DNA of 64,000 nt, from assembly GCF_004345705.1 (NCBI RefSeq), contig NZ_SLWV01000016.1, positions 13,848 to 77,847 on the forward strand, read 5' to 3'. A program made the position numbers and the translations under genes. This DNA comes from Marinisporobacter balticus. GTDB lineage: Bacteria; Bacillota; Clostridia; Peptostreptococcales; Thermotaleaceae. Positions 9,001-17,402 of this stretch are shown in pieces. Numbering within the stretch: the stretch's first letter is position 1; each line of letters begins with the position of its first letter. The notes beneath the pieces were generated by a model, which ran no database searches, was not told where the DNA came from, and was given only the letters and a program-made list of their open reading frames with translations.

Positions 9001-12000
9001 CTTCTTGTATAAGCTAAATTAAACGTTCGAAGAATCGAAGCATGTTCATGATATTTTTTCGCCATATTTATGGCTTCTTTTCGGTTGCTTACGACTGAAA
9101 TGATAAAAGAAACGGAAACAGTTTTTCCAGGCTCTATCTTCACTCTTCTTCTCAAACTCATAATTGGATCAAGTACGGGTCCTACTGTATTCGTAAGAGA
9201 ATTTGTAATAGCCGATGGATTAGATATATTTCTTCCTCTACCAATAAAATTTGCTCTATTTGTTTCATATTCTAAATTACCAATTGTTTCACCTTCTACT
9301 ACTACCGTATGACACATCCATACAGGGTCTTTTTCTTCAAGCCTTGGTCTTCTCGAAGCAATAATGCTATCATGTTCAAGAATTGCCTCTGTTCTTATAA
9401 ATAAATTACTAAATGCTGGGTGTGCTATATCTGCTGCTTGCTGTGCTAACACAATTTCAAAATAGCTAGTAAGTTCTATTATGGTTGCCTTATCTTCATG
9501 ATTTGTTAAAGAAATTCTTCTAATTTCTGCGTTGTCTTCAGAGGATACAACGATTTCTGCATGCGTATCTATATTATCATCTGTTCTCATATATTCTGCT
9601 TTATCAAGAGAAAACTTTATGTTATAGCCATCTGGCTCATGATTGATTGGTGCAAAGGTAGATGACCATACTTTATTTGAATGTATATTTTTTAAGAAAA
9701 CAAAATTTCCATATATTCCTGTAAGTGAATCCTCTCTCCATCTGCTAACCTGCAAATTTTCATTTTTGCTATAGCCAATGCCACAATCCGTAACTACAAC
9801 GGAATATTTTCCATTTGAAAGGATATGGCATCTAGGCAATTCTTTTTCTAATTCACTATAGGTTCTAACAACATAAATATCTTCTTTTTTTAATACTTCT
9901 AAAGGTTCTATTCGCTCCTTATATGCTTTTGTAATAATTACTCTTACAGGTATCTTTTCTTGCAGTAGAATTTCAGCTGATTTTATAACAGGATCAGCAT
10001 GAAATCTTTCTTGAATAATATTTTCATTCAAATAGTTATTAAGAGATATCAAACTCATTCCTTGATGATGCGCCATAAAGCTTTTAATTACGCCTTTTTC
10101 CTTTCCAAAGGTCAACCGATCAGGTGTATAATCAATGGCTTCATAAAAACCATATTCTCCCTCTACTCCATCAGATATAAGCTCTCTTATATTACGCATG
10201 GCTCCTTTCGTATCAAAAGGAAGTGCTAGAAGGGTTGAATAAGGAGATATAACCATATCATTAATTAACCCCCGCTTAAGTCCAAGGTCTGGTACACCAA
10301 AAGCTTTATACTGATAATTTAAATTTATATCAAAAGCATAATAACCAGATTCTGACGTTCCCCATGGGACATTTCTCTTTTCACCATACCGTCTCTGTGC
10401 TTTTATAACGGTCCCATAAGTTTCATCCAAAAGGGTATTCTTATAATTTTTCATAAGAAGTGGCGGCATTAAGTATTCAAACATGGTTCCTGTCCATGAA
10501 ACCAATCCTCTATATCCATCCACAACGGATAAGGCTCTTCCTAACTTTTCCCAATGCTTTTTGGGCACTTCTTTTCTTGCAATGGCGATATAACTTGTAA
10601 GTCTTGCCTCTGATGCGAATAAATCATAGTAGGAGTTTGTAAGCTTTTCATCATCTACACTATACCCTATTGAAAATAAATTTTGTTTCTTATCATATAA
10701 TTGCGTAAAATCTGTAGCATCTACAACCTTTTGTATTCTATCTGTAAGATCATTTATTTTTTCTAAAATTTCTTTCACATGATTGTTTGCTACAACAATT
10801 TTTTCTTTTATTGCTAACCAATATGCGTCATCATCTTCCTTTTTTAAAATTTTTTCTATAGAAAAGATCATATTTTTATAAAGATTATTTAATGCAACTA
10901 AAGATACATCCCCTTCTATTTGATTTAACTGTTCATTTAATTTTTTATAGCCATCTTCTCTTATTTCTATATCTATAAAAAGTGTATTTATTTCTTTATG
11001 AAATCCATCCAACATCCTATCGAATTTTTCATGCCAATTCGATGATTCATCAGAAATAGTGAAACTTTTTAATAATTTTTTTAATGCTTTTAAACTTATT
11101 TCTTCTTTTTCTATAAAAGAATCTAATATTTGCATATATGCGCTATTTTTTTTATCTAACAAGCCTATGGTATCTTTTAATCCTAACAAATGTCTTTTAT
11201 CAAAAATAGGTGCCTTTACCGTTTCTAAAAGTCCTTGTTTTAATGTAATCATGTATCCAATGAAATTCCCACTATCAACAGTTGATACATAAAAAGGTCT
11301 TAATACTTCTAAAGTTTTTGTGTCATACCAGTTATATAAATGCCCTTTCCAATTTTCCAATTTTTCAATCGTAGATAATGTATTTTCAATCCGATCTATC
11401 ATTTCTATGATTGACATATACCCTAAATCTCTCGCAGAAAGAGTGGCAAGTAACAAAAAACCAATATTCGTTGGCGATGTTCTATGTGCTATACCATTTG
11501 GTGGATCTTCTTGATAATTATCTGAAGGTAAATAATTTTCTTCTTCTGTTGCAAAATCTTCATAATAGGCCCATGTCTTTCTTGCTAATCTTCTCAATAT
11601 CTTTTCATCTTTATCTTCTAATACATTTTTATGTATATCTTCTTTACTTACTTTGTATGCAATTACAGGTGATATTGCCCATACAAATCCAATCAAAAGG
11701 ACAACTACCAAATTTCCAGGTGCTTTTACAAGCACCAATATAACCAAGATGAACGAAATAGATATTGCTGCCTTCATTCGCTTAATAAAGCTATAGGTAT
11801 CATTTTCAAGCCTCTTTTCAACATCTGCAGCAGTAATCCATTCTAGTAAATTCTTTTTTGAAATATACACACGGTATAAGGTTCTTCCTATACCATCTAT
11901 CATCATATAGGCTTGATAGGGTAAAAATATAAACATTAATAAAGTTTGATAAAAAACTGCTTTTAGGCCATACATACAATTTCCATTTTTTTTCTCTCCT

Positions 12001-14576
12001 AGCGTTCTATAATATCTGTTTACGATACAATGAAAAAACTCCATAAAAACAGGAAAAGTTATGGTGAGAATTGAAAATCCTACCCATACAAAAGATTTCC
12101 CTGGAAAAATTGTTAATCCCAAAATAAGAAGCATCAAAATACTTACAGAAACAAGACTTCTCCTTAAATTATCAACTATTTTCCATTTTGATAGGTTTGA
12201 AAGAGGATTTTTAATCACCTCCCCCTCTCTATTTTTTATCCTCGGGAATAACCATCTAATAATTTGCCAATCTCCTCGAATCCATCTATGTAATCTCATC
12301 ATATATGAATTATACTTTGCTGGATAGCCATCAACCAATTCTATATCTGTAGCAAGACCTGTTCTTACATAACTTCCTTCTAATAAATCATGACTAAGTA
12401 CCGTATTGTCTGGTACAGCGTTATTTAATACTTCATTAAATATTTGTAAATCATAAATTCCCTTCCCTGTAAAAATTCCCTCTCCAAATAAATCCTGATA
12501 TATATCAGAAGTAGCAGTGACATAAGGATCTACGCCTCCTTGCCCTGCGAAAACTCTTGTAAATGTAGATTTACTGGCACTTTCAACATCTATACCGATT
12601 CTCGGTTGAATTAGTCCATATCCCTCTTTTACAATTCCTTTTTCTTTATGGAATATGGCTTTATTTAAAGGATGTGAGATTGTACCAATTAGTTTTTTTG
12701 CAGTATCTAACGGAAGATTAGTATCTGCATCCAGTGTAATAACATAGGTAATATTTTTTACAATATTTGATATGTCTCCTGAAACAATCATATAAGATGT
12801 GTCTTTCGATCCTGTGAGTAGCATATTTAGTTCAACGAGTGCTCCTCTTTTTCTTTCCCAGCCCATCCATTTTTGCTGTTTTTCGCAAAACTGTCTATCC
12901 CTATGAAAATAAAAGAATAGGTCTTCTTCATTAGCATATTTTTTATTTAATCCTTTTATTTTGTCTCGTGCATAATCTATAATCTTTTTATCCTGTGCCA
13001 TACTTTTACTATCAGCATCTTTAAAATCTCCTGCTACTGCAAAGTATAAGTTTTCGCTACGATTTGCTAAAAAATATACTTCTAATTTTTCCAATAATGA
13101 TTCTACCGTTTTTTCATTTTGAATAAGTGTTGGAATCACAACCATTGTAGTGGCTTCTTTGGTAACGCCTTCTTTGTATTCTAACTTTGGCAAAGATATA
13201 GTTGGAAATTTATGTGTAACAATCCAGTTAACAATAGTTACCCCAATATCACTAGCTGGTATCAGCACAGTTACACATACTATCAAACTCAATAAGATGC
13301 TTAGTGATATACTATACGCATACATGCCTAGCAATAAGGATATTCCTCCCGTGAGTAAGATCACTGGCATTAAGTATATAGCAATAGGATAATCATGAAA
13401 ATATTGATTGATCCCTTTACACCCTAATTCTTTTAGTAATTTTTTTCTACCTTTATCAATAAGGTAATACCCTACATGTTTTGCTTTATCTTCATCATTT
13501 TCAATCATCGCATTTTTTGCATATTCTATTGCTTTTCTTGCAATCTGCGTTTCAGAAACTTTGCATTTTTTAGATATCTTTTCAATTTGATTACGATAAT
13601 AATCTCTTGATGCAAAATCCATTTTTGAATAAATGTCCAAAGGGTCTTTCCTCAATATTTCTTCCACGATAGACAAAGATTCAAATAATTCATTCCATTC
13701 CAACTTTGAAACAATATTCAAGCTAATAATTGCATTTCCTATTGAATTTTTTCTTGCTGCTTGTTCTTTATGTTCCAAATCAATTACCTTATTAATCGAT
13801 GTATCAAATTCTATTAATTTTTTTTCTATAGAATCTATCAACTGTCCAGATTCTACCCCTTCTTGTCTAAGCTTTTTTAATAGATATTCAATATAAGAAG
13901 TACTTAGCATATCCATACTTCCCAAATCATCTTTTATATCATCCAATAATGCTTGTGGATCTTTTCTTTTTAATCTTTCAACTTTTTCCCATTCTTGTTG
14001 ATTTTCATCGATCGCGTCACTAATATTTCGTATTTTTTCAATCAGCGCAAATCGAATCATGAGAGAAAGTGCCCAAATCTCTCCAATCGTAAGTATTTTA
14101 TGATATTGATAATCTTTTACAAAATTTACAAGTAAATCTTCATCTATTCTCCCATCCGTATGTGAAACCAACTCAAGCGCTATCGCATAAACTCTTGGAT
14201 ATCCCTTCAAAAATCCACTCTTTAAAATATGAAGTTTTAAGGACCTATCTTGTGTAAATGTATGTTTCATTACTTGATATTGTTCTTCAATTTTATAAAA
14301 ATTGTCAAGTAACCATTCAGAAGCTGGAGATAACTCTTTTCCATCTTTCATTGTGTTATTTAAATTTTTATAGATGGCATGAATCATTTTAAAGTTATGA
14401 TTGAGCCTATTCATAAGAGATTGAATACTTCTTGTTTTTTTGTATACCCTATGATTTTTTGCAATTTCTATCGCATGATCATGTAGTCCTTCATGATTTA
14501 AGTAAACATCTTTCATTTCTATCTTTTCATATTTATTGATGAGATCATTATTTTTGAGGAACATAATGGATTTCAT
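6018..14576 (-). CDS. Cyclic beta-1,2-glucan synthase-like giant protein (GT84 + GH94 domains)
   Basis: At 2,852 residues it matches the length of NdvB/ChvB/Cgs enzymes, which polymerise glucose from UDP-glucose and cyclise the product. Membrane segments lie near 395-454, 802-849, 869-895 and 929-972. Between them is the GT84 glycosyltransferase with ITLDADTN (about 611-618) and the product-binding RWIRGDWQIIRW (about 765-776). A glycoamylase-like domain follows, with GTSESGYYAFDINLNYQY near 1402-1420. The last 1,200 residues hold GH94 phosphorylase-type modules with a GSGDWNDGMN motif near 2530 and GYVPGVRENGGQYTHA. The long N-terminal 390 residues carry no signature I know. It follows the nucleotidyltransferase fusion by 21 bp in one operon. 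The start (ATG 14576, or ATG 14564) is uncertain because both are oddly spaced from GGAGGG. Whether the product is cyclic is inference. Confidence 0.85.
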   Translation of the reverse strand: MKSIMFLKNNDLINKYEKIEMKDVYLNHEGLHDHAIEIAKNHRVYKKTRSIQSLMNRLNHNFKMIHAIYKNLNNTMKDGKELSPASEWLLDNFYKIEEQYQVMKHTFTQDRSLKLHILKSGFLKGYPRVYAIALELVSHTDGRIDEDLLVNFVKDYQYHKILTIGEIWALSLMIRFALIEKIRNISDAIDENQQEWEKVERLKRKDPQALLDDIKDDLGSMDMLSTSYIEYLLKKLRQEGVESGQLIDSIEKKLIEFDTSINKVIDLEHKEQAARKNSIGNAIISLNIVSKLEWNELFESLSIVEEILRKDPLDIYSKMDFASRDYYRNQIEKISKKCKVSETQIARKAIEYAKNAMIENDEDKAKHVGYYLIDKGRKKLLKELGCKGINQYFHDYPIAIYLMPVILLTGGISLLLGMYAYSISLSILLSLIVCVTVLIPASDIGVTIVNWIVTHKFPTISLPKLEYKEGVTKEATTMVVIPTLIQNEKTVESLLEKLEVYFLANRSENLYFAVAGDFKDADSKSMAQDKKIIDYARDKIKGLNKKYANEEDLFFYFHRDRQFCEKQQKWMGWERKRGALVELNMLLTGSKDTSYMIVSGDISNIVKNITYVITLDADTNLPLDTAKKLIGTISHPLNKAIFHKEKGIVKEGYGLIQPRIGIDVESASKSTFTRVFAGQGGVDPYVTATSDIYQDLFGEGIFTGKGIYDLQIFNEVLNNAVPDNTVLSHDLLEGSYVRTGLATDIELVDGYPAKYNSYMMRLHRWIRGDWQIIRWLFPRIKNREGEVIKNPLSNLSKWKIVDNLRRSLVSVSILMLLILGLTIFPGKSFVWVGFSILTITFPVFMEFFHCIVNRYYRTLGEKKNGNCMYGLKAVFYQTLLMFIFLPYQAYMMIDGIGRTLYRVYISKKNLLEWITAADVEKRLENDTYSFIKRMKAAISISFILVILVLVKAPGNLVVVLLIGFVWAISPVIAYKVSKEDIHKNVLEDKDEKILRRLARKTWAYYEDFATEEENYLPSDNYQEDPPNGIAHRTSPTNIGFLLLATLSARDLGYMSIIEMIDRIENTLSTIEKLENWKGHLYNWYDTKTLEVLRPFYVSTVDSGNFIGYMITLKQGLLETVKAPIFDKRHLLGLKDTIGLLDKKNSAYMQILDSFIEKEEISLKALKKLLKSFTISDESSNWHEKFDRMLDGFHKEINTLFIDIEIREDGYKKLNEQLNQIEGDVSLVALNNLYKNMIFSIEKILKKEDDDAYWLAIKEKIVVANNHVKEILEKINDLTDRIQKVVDATDFTQLYDKKQNLFSIGYSVDDEKLTNSYYDLFASEARLTSYIAIARKEVPKKHWEKLGRALSVVDGYRGLVSWTGTMFEYLMPPLLMKNYKNTLLDETYGTVIKAQRRYGEKRNVPWGTSESGYYAFDINLNYQYKAFGVPDLGLKRGLINDMVISPYSTLLALPFDTKGAMRNIRELISDGVEGEYGFYEAIDYTPDRLTFGKEKGVIKSFMAHHQGMSLISLNNYLNENIIQERFHADPVIKSAEILLQEKIPVRVIITKAYKERIEPLEVLKKEDIYVVRTYSELEKELPRCHILSNGKYSVVVTDCGIGYSKNENLQVSRWREDSLTGIYGNFVFLKNIHSNKVWSSTFAPINHEPDGYNIKFSLDKAEYMRTDDNIDTHAEIVVSSEDNAEIRRISLTNHEDKATIIELTSYFEIVLAQQAADIAHPAFSNLFIRTEAILEHDSIIASRRPRLEEKDPVWMCHTVVVEGETIGNLEYETNRANFIGRGRNISNPSAITNSLTNTVGPVLDPIMSLRRRVKIEPGKTVSVSFIISVVSNRKEAINMAKKYHEHASILRTFNLAYTRSVVEASYLNLKSDEIEVYQDMIGHIIFLSPNRRRNEALLKENRKGQSGLWAYGISGDLPIVLISIKRIEDIEIVREVLKAHEYWKMKGLVVDLVILNEDESSYLQPLQEQLNDIVFAKYGHDRMNQLGGVYIRNAHVMSEADRTLLYTAAKIVLKGEEGSLRTQIKIKEKVKLPEKKQFKGDNISYASKDEPIDVDYFNGYGGFSKDGMAYIIRLKDEANTPAPWTNVIANDKFGFLVTENGSGFTWAENSRENKLTPWSNDPVTDLQGEIIYLRDEDCGAYWSITPLPIREKESYTIHHGIGYTTFMHESHGIAQNLTMFVPKDESIKINLIQLKNHSNVKRKLSATYFIRPVLGVSDQITQPYITSEMDEKKGTFFIKNGYSSDFPDRIVYITSSQKIVSYTGDRKEFIGEKGDLSTPESFMREGFSNRVGGGYDPCAVVQNFIELEPHEEKEFVFIFGHEKEVDGIDPIVKKYKNMNTCKNALEGVKDYWKYILGTVQVKTPDLSMDLLLNYWLMYQNISCRLWARSAFYQSGGAYGFRDQLQDAMNAISVMPEATRKQIILHCAHQFVEGDVQHWWHAGAGDKGIRTRFSDDLLWLPLVTAEYINYTGDDSILTEEVYFLEDEPLGEEEDERYGIPKVSEERASVYEHCIRAIERGLKFGEHGIPLMGSGDWNDGMNTVGNKGKGESIWLGWFLYDILNKFSIVCNKMKEFERGKRYINVAKEIADAIEENAWDGEWYRRAYFDDGKPLGSIENTECMIDSLAQSWAVISGAGRNDRKNIAMASVQRYLIKKEEGMILLFTPPFDQSDLHPGYIKGYVPGVRENGGQYTHAATWVINAFAMMGEGDRAWELYNMINPINHTRTSIECATYKVEPYVMAADVYAVNPHTGRGGWTWYTGAAGWMYKVGLEHILGLKKKDNKLIIKPCIPKEWMEYRIKYRHKDTYYYILIKNPNSVNRNVDYVIIDGQRKEEKYISLINDQKDHEVEVVLG

Positions 14577-14597
14577 CCCTCCATCATTATTATTTTA

Positions 14598-17072
14598 TTA
14601 TTCATGCTTATTCTTTAATATCTGTTCTACTTTTTCGCTAAATTGTATTGAAAGTTCCTGCGCATATTCTTCTGAAAACCCTTCCGTATAAACATTAAAT
14701 ATAGCTTTTTCCTTATCCGGAAGTATTAAAGCCCATCCCTTATCATCATGAATCTTTACCCCTTCAAACAACTCTATATCTCTATCTCTATGATTGATAA
14801 TAATCTCTTTAATGACTCTTCCCTTTTCCTGCCAATCACAGGCAATTTCTTTTTTGATTAAATAAAAATCAGGTATTTCATCTACTAAATTACTTAATTT
14901 TAAATCCTGATCAATCATAAAATCAACAATTTTCCCTACTGCCCAAATGGCATCATAATTAAGAATATATTGTAAACATATACCATTAGCTCCTTTACTC
15001 TTTAACATTTCATTCATAATAGCATCAGAAGAAGTTTTTGTTCTTACGACTTGTGCATCATAAGATTCTGCCATCTTATCAATAATCTTCGGCGCTGTAT
15101 ACGGTACAACAATTTTGTTATCCTTACCTATTTTAAGTAAAATCAGTGTAATAAATACCAAATACATTTCTCGGTCAATGATTCTCCCTTTTTCATCAAT
15201 TAAAATCATTTTCTCTCCATCACTACTTAAAATGATGCCCATATGCCCTTTATTTTTTAGTACTTGTTCAGATATATGCGCTACATATGTATCAGCAGAC
15301 TTATGTTTATCGCTAGCATATTCGCACTGGATTTGGCAACCAATATATTTAAGAAACATTACTGCCAAATCTAAAAGATTGTTACATCTAGAACTTATAA
15401 TAATTTTAGGGTTTTTTCTTTTAATTTTAGATAGATCTGTAATTATTTTTGCTCCATTTTGGATATATAATGATGAAAAATTATCAATTTTCACAGCACT
15501 TTTTACTTTTTCTCCATTACATCTTTGAAAATCATCTCTGTTAAATAAGTTTTCTATCTTTCTCTCTGTATTTCTATCTATATTTGCACCATTTTCATCT
15601 ACAAACTCAATATGCGCTCGGTTTTTATTAAAAGGATCGATTCGAATATGAATCCCTCCATTTGCGCCATAATTTTTTACTGCAAATCGATTTATAGACA
15701 TGACAGCATCTTTCATATGAATAACGCCTGCCCCTGTAGAAAGAATTCCGGATATAAAAGAATTTTTTATAATATGGCATGCATTGGATCTATCACTACT
15801 TACAACAATGGTCGCTTCTTCTTTTAAATTAGATGTATATGCTGAACCTAATCGTGAAGCAAATTCTGGTGTAATATCCATATTGATATCTCCTGAAATA
15901 CCCTTATATCCAAAAATAGTCTTTGATATTTTTGTTCCCCATACAAGATTTTGATTGACAATACTATCTTCACCAATCTTTTTATCAGGCCAAATCTTCG
16001 TATTTGGTTTAACCATCACTCTATTGGATAAAATACTTCCACTGCCTACAGCAGAATGTTCATATATATTTACACCACTTTTTACTTGCGCGTTGCTACA
16101 TATAGTTGTTCCACTAGAATGACTATTTTCTCCGATCCTTACATTTTTCCATAATATGCTTCTTTTTAAAACAGCTGTTTCTCCTATTTCACAATTCTCA
16201 CCAATAATTGTATAAGCATCTAGATTGGCGCGATTGTGGATGGTACAATTTTTTCCAATATAGAGTGGCGGTGTCAACTTTATATTTTCACCTAATTTTG
16301 TTCCTTCTTTTATCCAGATTCCTTTTTTGACTTCTTCGCAGTTCATAGATATTTTCACTTTTCTATCTAATATATCAAATTGGGTTTGCATATAAGAAGG
16401 TAAATCTCCAATATCATTCCAATAATCTTCCATAATATAACCATACATAGGTATTTGATCTCTTAATAGTTTTGGGAAGAGATCTTTGCTAAAATCAAAA
16501 TTTTCTCCTCGTTTGTAATAATTAAGTACCTCAGGTTCTAGTATATATATCCCTGTATTTACAGTGTCACTAAATACTTCTCCCCAACTTGGCTTCTCTA
16601 AAAAACGGATAATTCTTCCTTCTTCATCTGTAATGATTACACCATATTCAAGAGGTACAGGCTCTTTCTTAAGAACCAATGTAGCTTTTGACTTTTTCTC
16701 TTTGTGATATGCAATTGCTTTCTGAAGATTTAAATCTGTTAACGCATCTCCACTAATTACAATAAATGTGTCATCTAAAAATGCTTCTGCATTTTTTACA
16801 CTTCCACCCGTTCCTAAAGGTAAATCTTCCGTAAAATAATTCAGATCAATCCCCCATACTTCTCCATTTCCAAAATGATCCGTTATTACTGAAGGTAGAT
16901 ATGCCATTGTAACAGCAATCTGATCTATTCCATATTTTTTTAATAGTTCAATTGAATATTCCATTACAGGCTTCTCCAAAATTGGAACCATCGGTTTAGG
17001 CATCCCACAAGTAAGAGGTCTTAATCTTGTTCCTTTTCCACCTGCCATAATTACTGCTTTTATAATAATCAC
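14598..17072 (-). CDS. Sugar-nucleotidyltransferase / phosphomutase-like fusion protein
   Basis: About 824 residues in three parts. First, a nucleotidyltransferase (KAVIMAGGKGTRLRPLT, substrate loop GTGGSVKNA, metal site SGDALTD). Second, a left-handed beta-helix of hexapeptide repeats from about 250 to 380. Third, a phosphoglucomutase/phosphomannomutase-type domain whose catalytic Ser-His-Asn-Pro loop is absent; the region reads AVKNYGANGGIHIR instead. Family members are annotated as mannose-1-phosphate guanylyltransferase or NDP-sugar pyrophosphorylase. Next to the glucan synthase it could supply or regulate the activated sugar (inference). The start is unclear: TTG at 17087 and GTG at 17072 are possible, but family proteins begin MKAVIMAGG, which here would need ATA (17061-17063), ideally spaced from AGGAG. 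Confidence 0.82.
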   Translation of the reverse strand: MIIIKAVIMAGGKGTRLRPLTCGMPKPMVPILEKPVMEYSIELLKKYGIDQIAVTMAYLPSVITDHFGNGEVWGIDLNYFTEDLPLGTGGSVKNAEAFLDDTFIVISGDALTDLNLQKAIAYHKEKKSKATLVLKKEPVPLEYGVIITDEEGRIIRFLEKPSWGEVFSDTVNTGIYILEPEVLNYYKRGENFDFSKDLFPKLLRDQIPMYGYIMEDYWNDIGDLPSYMQTQFDILDRKVKISMNCEEVKKGIWIKEGTKLGENIKLTPPLYIGKNCTIHNRANLDAYTIIGENCEIGETAVLKRSILWKNVRIGENSHSSGTTICSNAQVKSGVNIYEHSAVGSGSILSNRVMVKPNTKIWPDKKIGEDSIVNQNLVWGTKISKTIFGYKGISGDINMDITPEFASRLGSAYTSNLKEEATIVVSSDRSNACHIIKNSFISGILSTGAGVIHMKDAVMSINRFAVKNYGANGGIHIRIDPFNKNRAHIEFVDENGANIDRNTERKIENLFNRDDFQRCNGEKVKSAVKIDNFSSLYIQNGAKIITDLSKIKRKNPKIIISSRCNNLLDLAVMFLKYIGCQIQCEYASDKHKSADTYVAHISEQVLKNKGHMGIILSSDGEKMILIDEKGRIIDREMYLVFITLILLKIGKDNKIVVPYTAPKIIDKMAESYDAQVVRTKTSSDAIMNEMLKSKGANGICLQYILNYDAIWAVGKIVDFMIDQDLKLSNLVDEIPDFYLIKKEIACDWQEKGRVIKEIIINHRDRDIELFEGVKIHDDKGWALILPDKEKAIFNVYTEGFSEEYAQELSIQFSEKVEQILKNKHE

Positions 17073-17123
17073 TCCTTTTTTTCTCAAACTTCTATTTTAA
17101 ACGCTTGTTTTGCGGTTAAAGCA

Positions 17124-17216
17124 AGATAGTACTTCAGCATACCCTTACAAATTCTTAGAATGTAAGCCAAGTACTATCTGTATTTTCATGATCGCCTGCA
17201 CGCCTTAAGACATTCT
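17124..17216 (-). promoter_or_regulatory. Candidate structured RNA in the leader of the glucan operon
   Basis: In this 315-bp gene-free stretch (17088-17402), an 11-bp perfect stem (17124-17134 with 17169-17179, AGATAGTACTT) encloses an inner stem (17144-17148 with 17162-17166) and an asymmetric loop. A competing 7-bp pairing exists between 17157-17163 and 17210-17216 (AGAATGT/ACATTCT), which would break the inner stem. Mutually exclusive helices ahead of a large operon suggest a regulatory leader. There is no U-run, so it is not an ordinary terminator. The sequence does not match the consensus of any riboswitch class I can recall. Confidence 0.35.
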
Positions 17217-17279
17217 AATTATTATATTCAATTGCTATAAGGAATATGCGCCTGATTTTCAACGATTCACCATTTTTAA

Positions 17280-17307
17280 AATATAATCACATTGTTTTAA
17301 AATTCAA
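17280..17307 (-). promoter_or_regulatory. Probable promoter of the glucan synthase operon
   Basis: On the minus strand, TTGAAT (17302-17307) and TATATT (17280-17285) are separated by 16 bp. Transcription would start near 17273, giving a leader of about 200 nt before the nucleotidyltransferase start. Confidence 0.5.
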
Positions 17308-17362
17308 TACTTTATTATATTATTTCCCAAGCACCTCTCCATCTATTCTTTCTCTTATGCAC

Positions 17363-17395
17363 AAAAAAAGATCCTATACATAAAAGTATAAGATC
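17363..17395 (-). terminator. Terminator of the ftsEX-M23 operon
   Basis: Stem GGATCTTATAC / GTATAGGATC with one bulge and a TTTTAT loop, followed on the minus strand by TTTTTTT. It begins 8 bp past the peptidase stop codon. Confidence 0.9.
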
Positions 17396-17402
17396 CATCT
17401 AT

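Noticed and set aside
6042..14000. Many plus-strand open frames of 60-110 codons opposite the giant glucan synthase gene
   Set aside because: They lie entirely inside one well-supported gene, lack ribosome binding sites and read as low-complexity I/F/L/S-rich translations of the opposite strand.
17124..17179. Reading the 11-bp stem in the glucan leader as an intrinsic terminator
   Set aside because: No U-run follows it on either strand; kept only as a candidate structured RNA.
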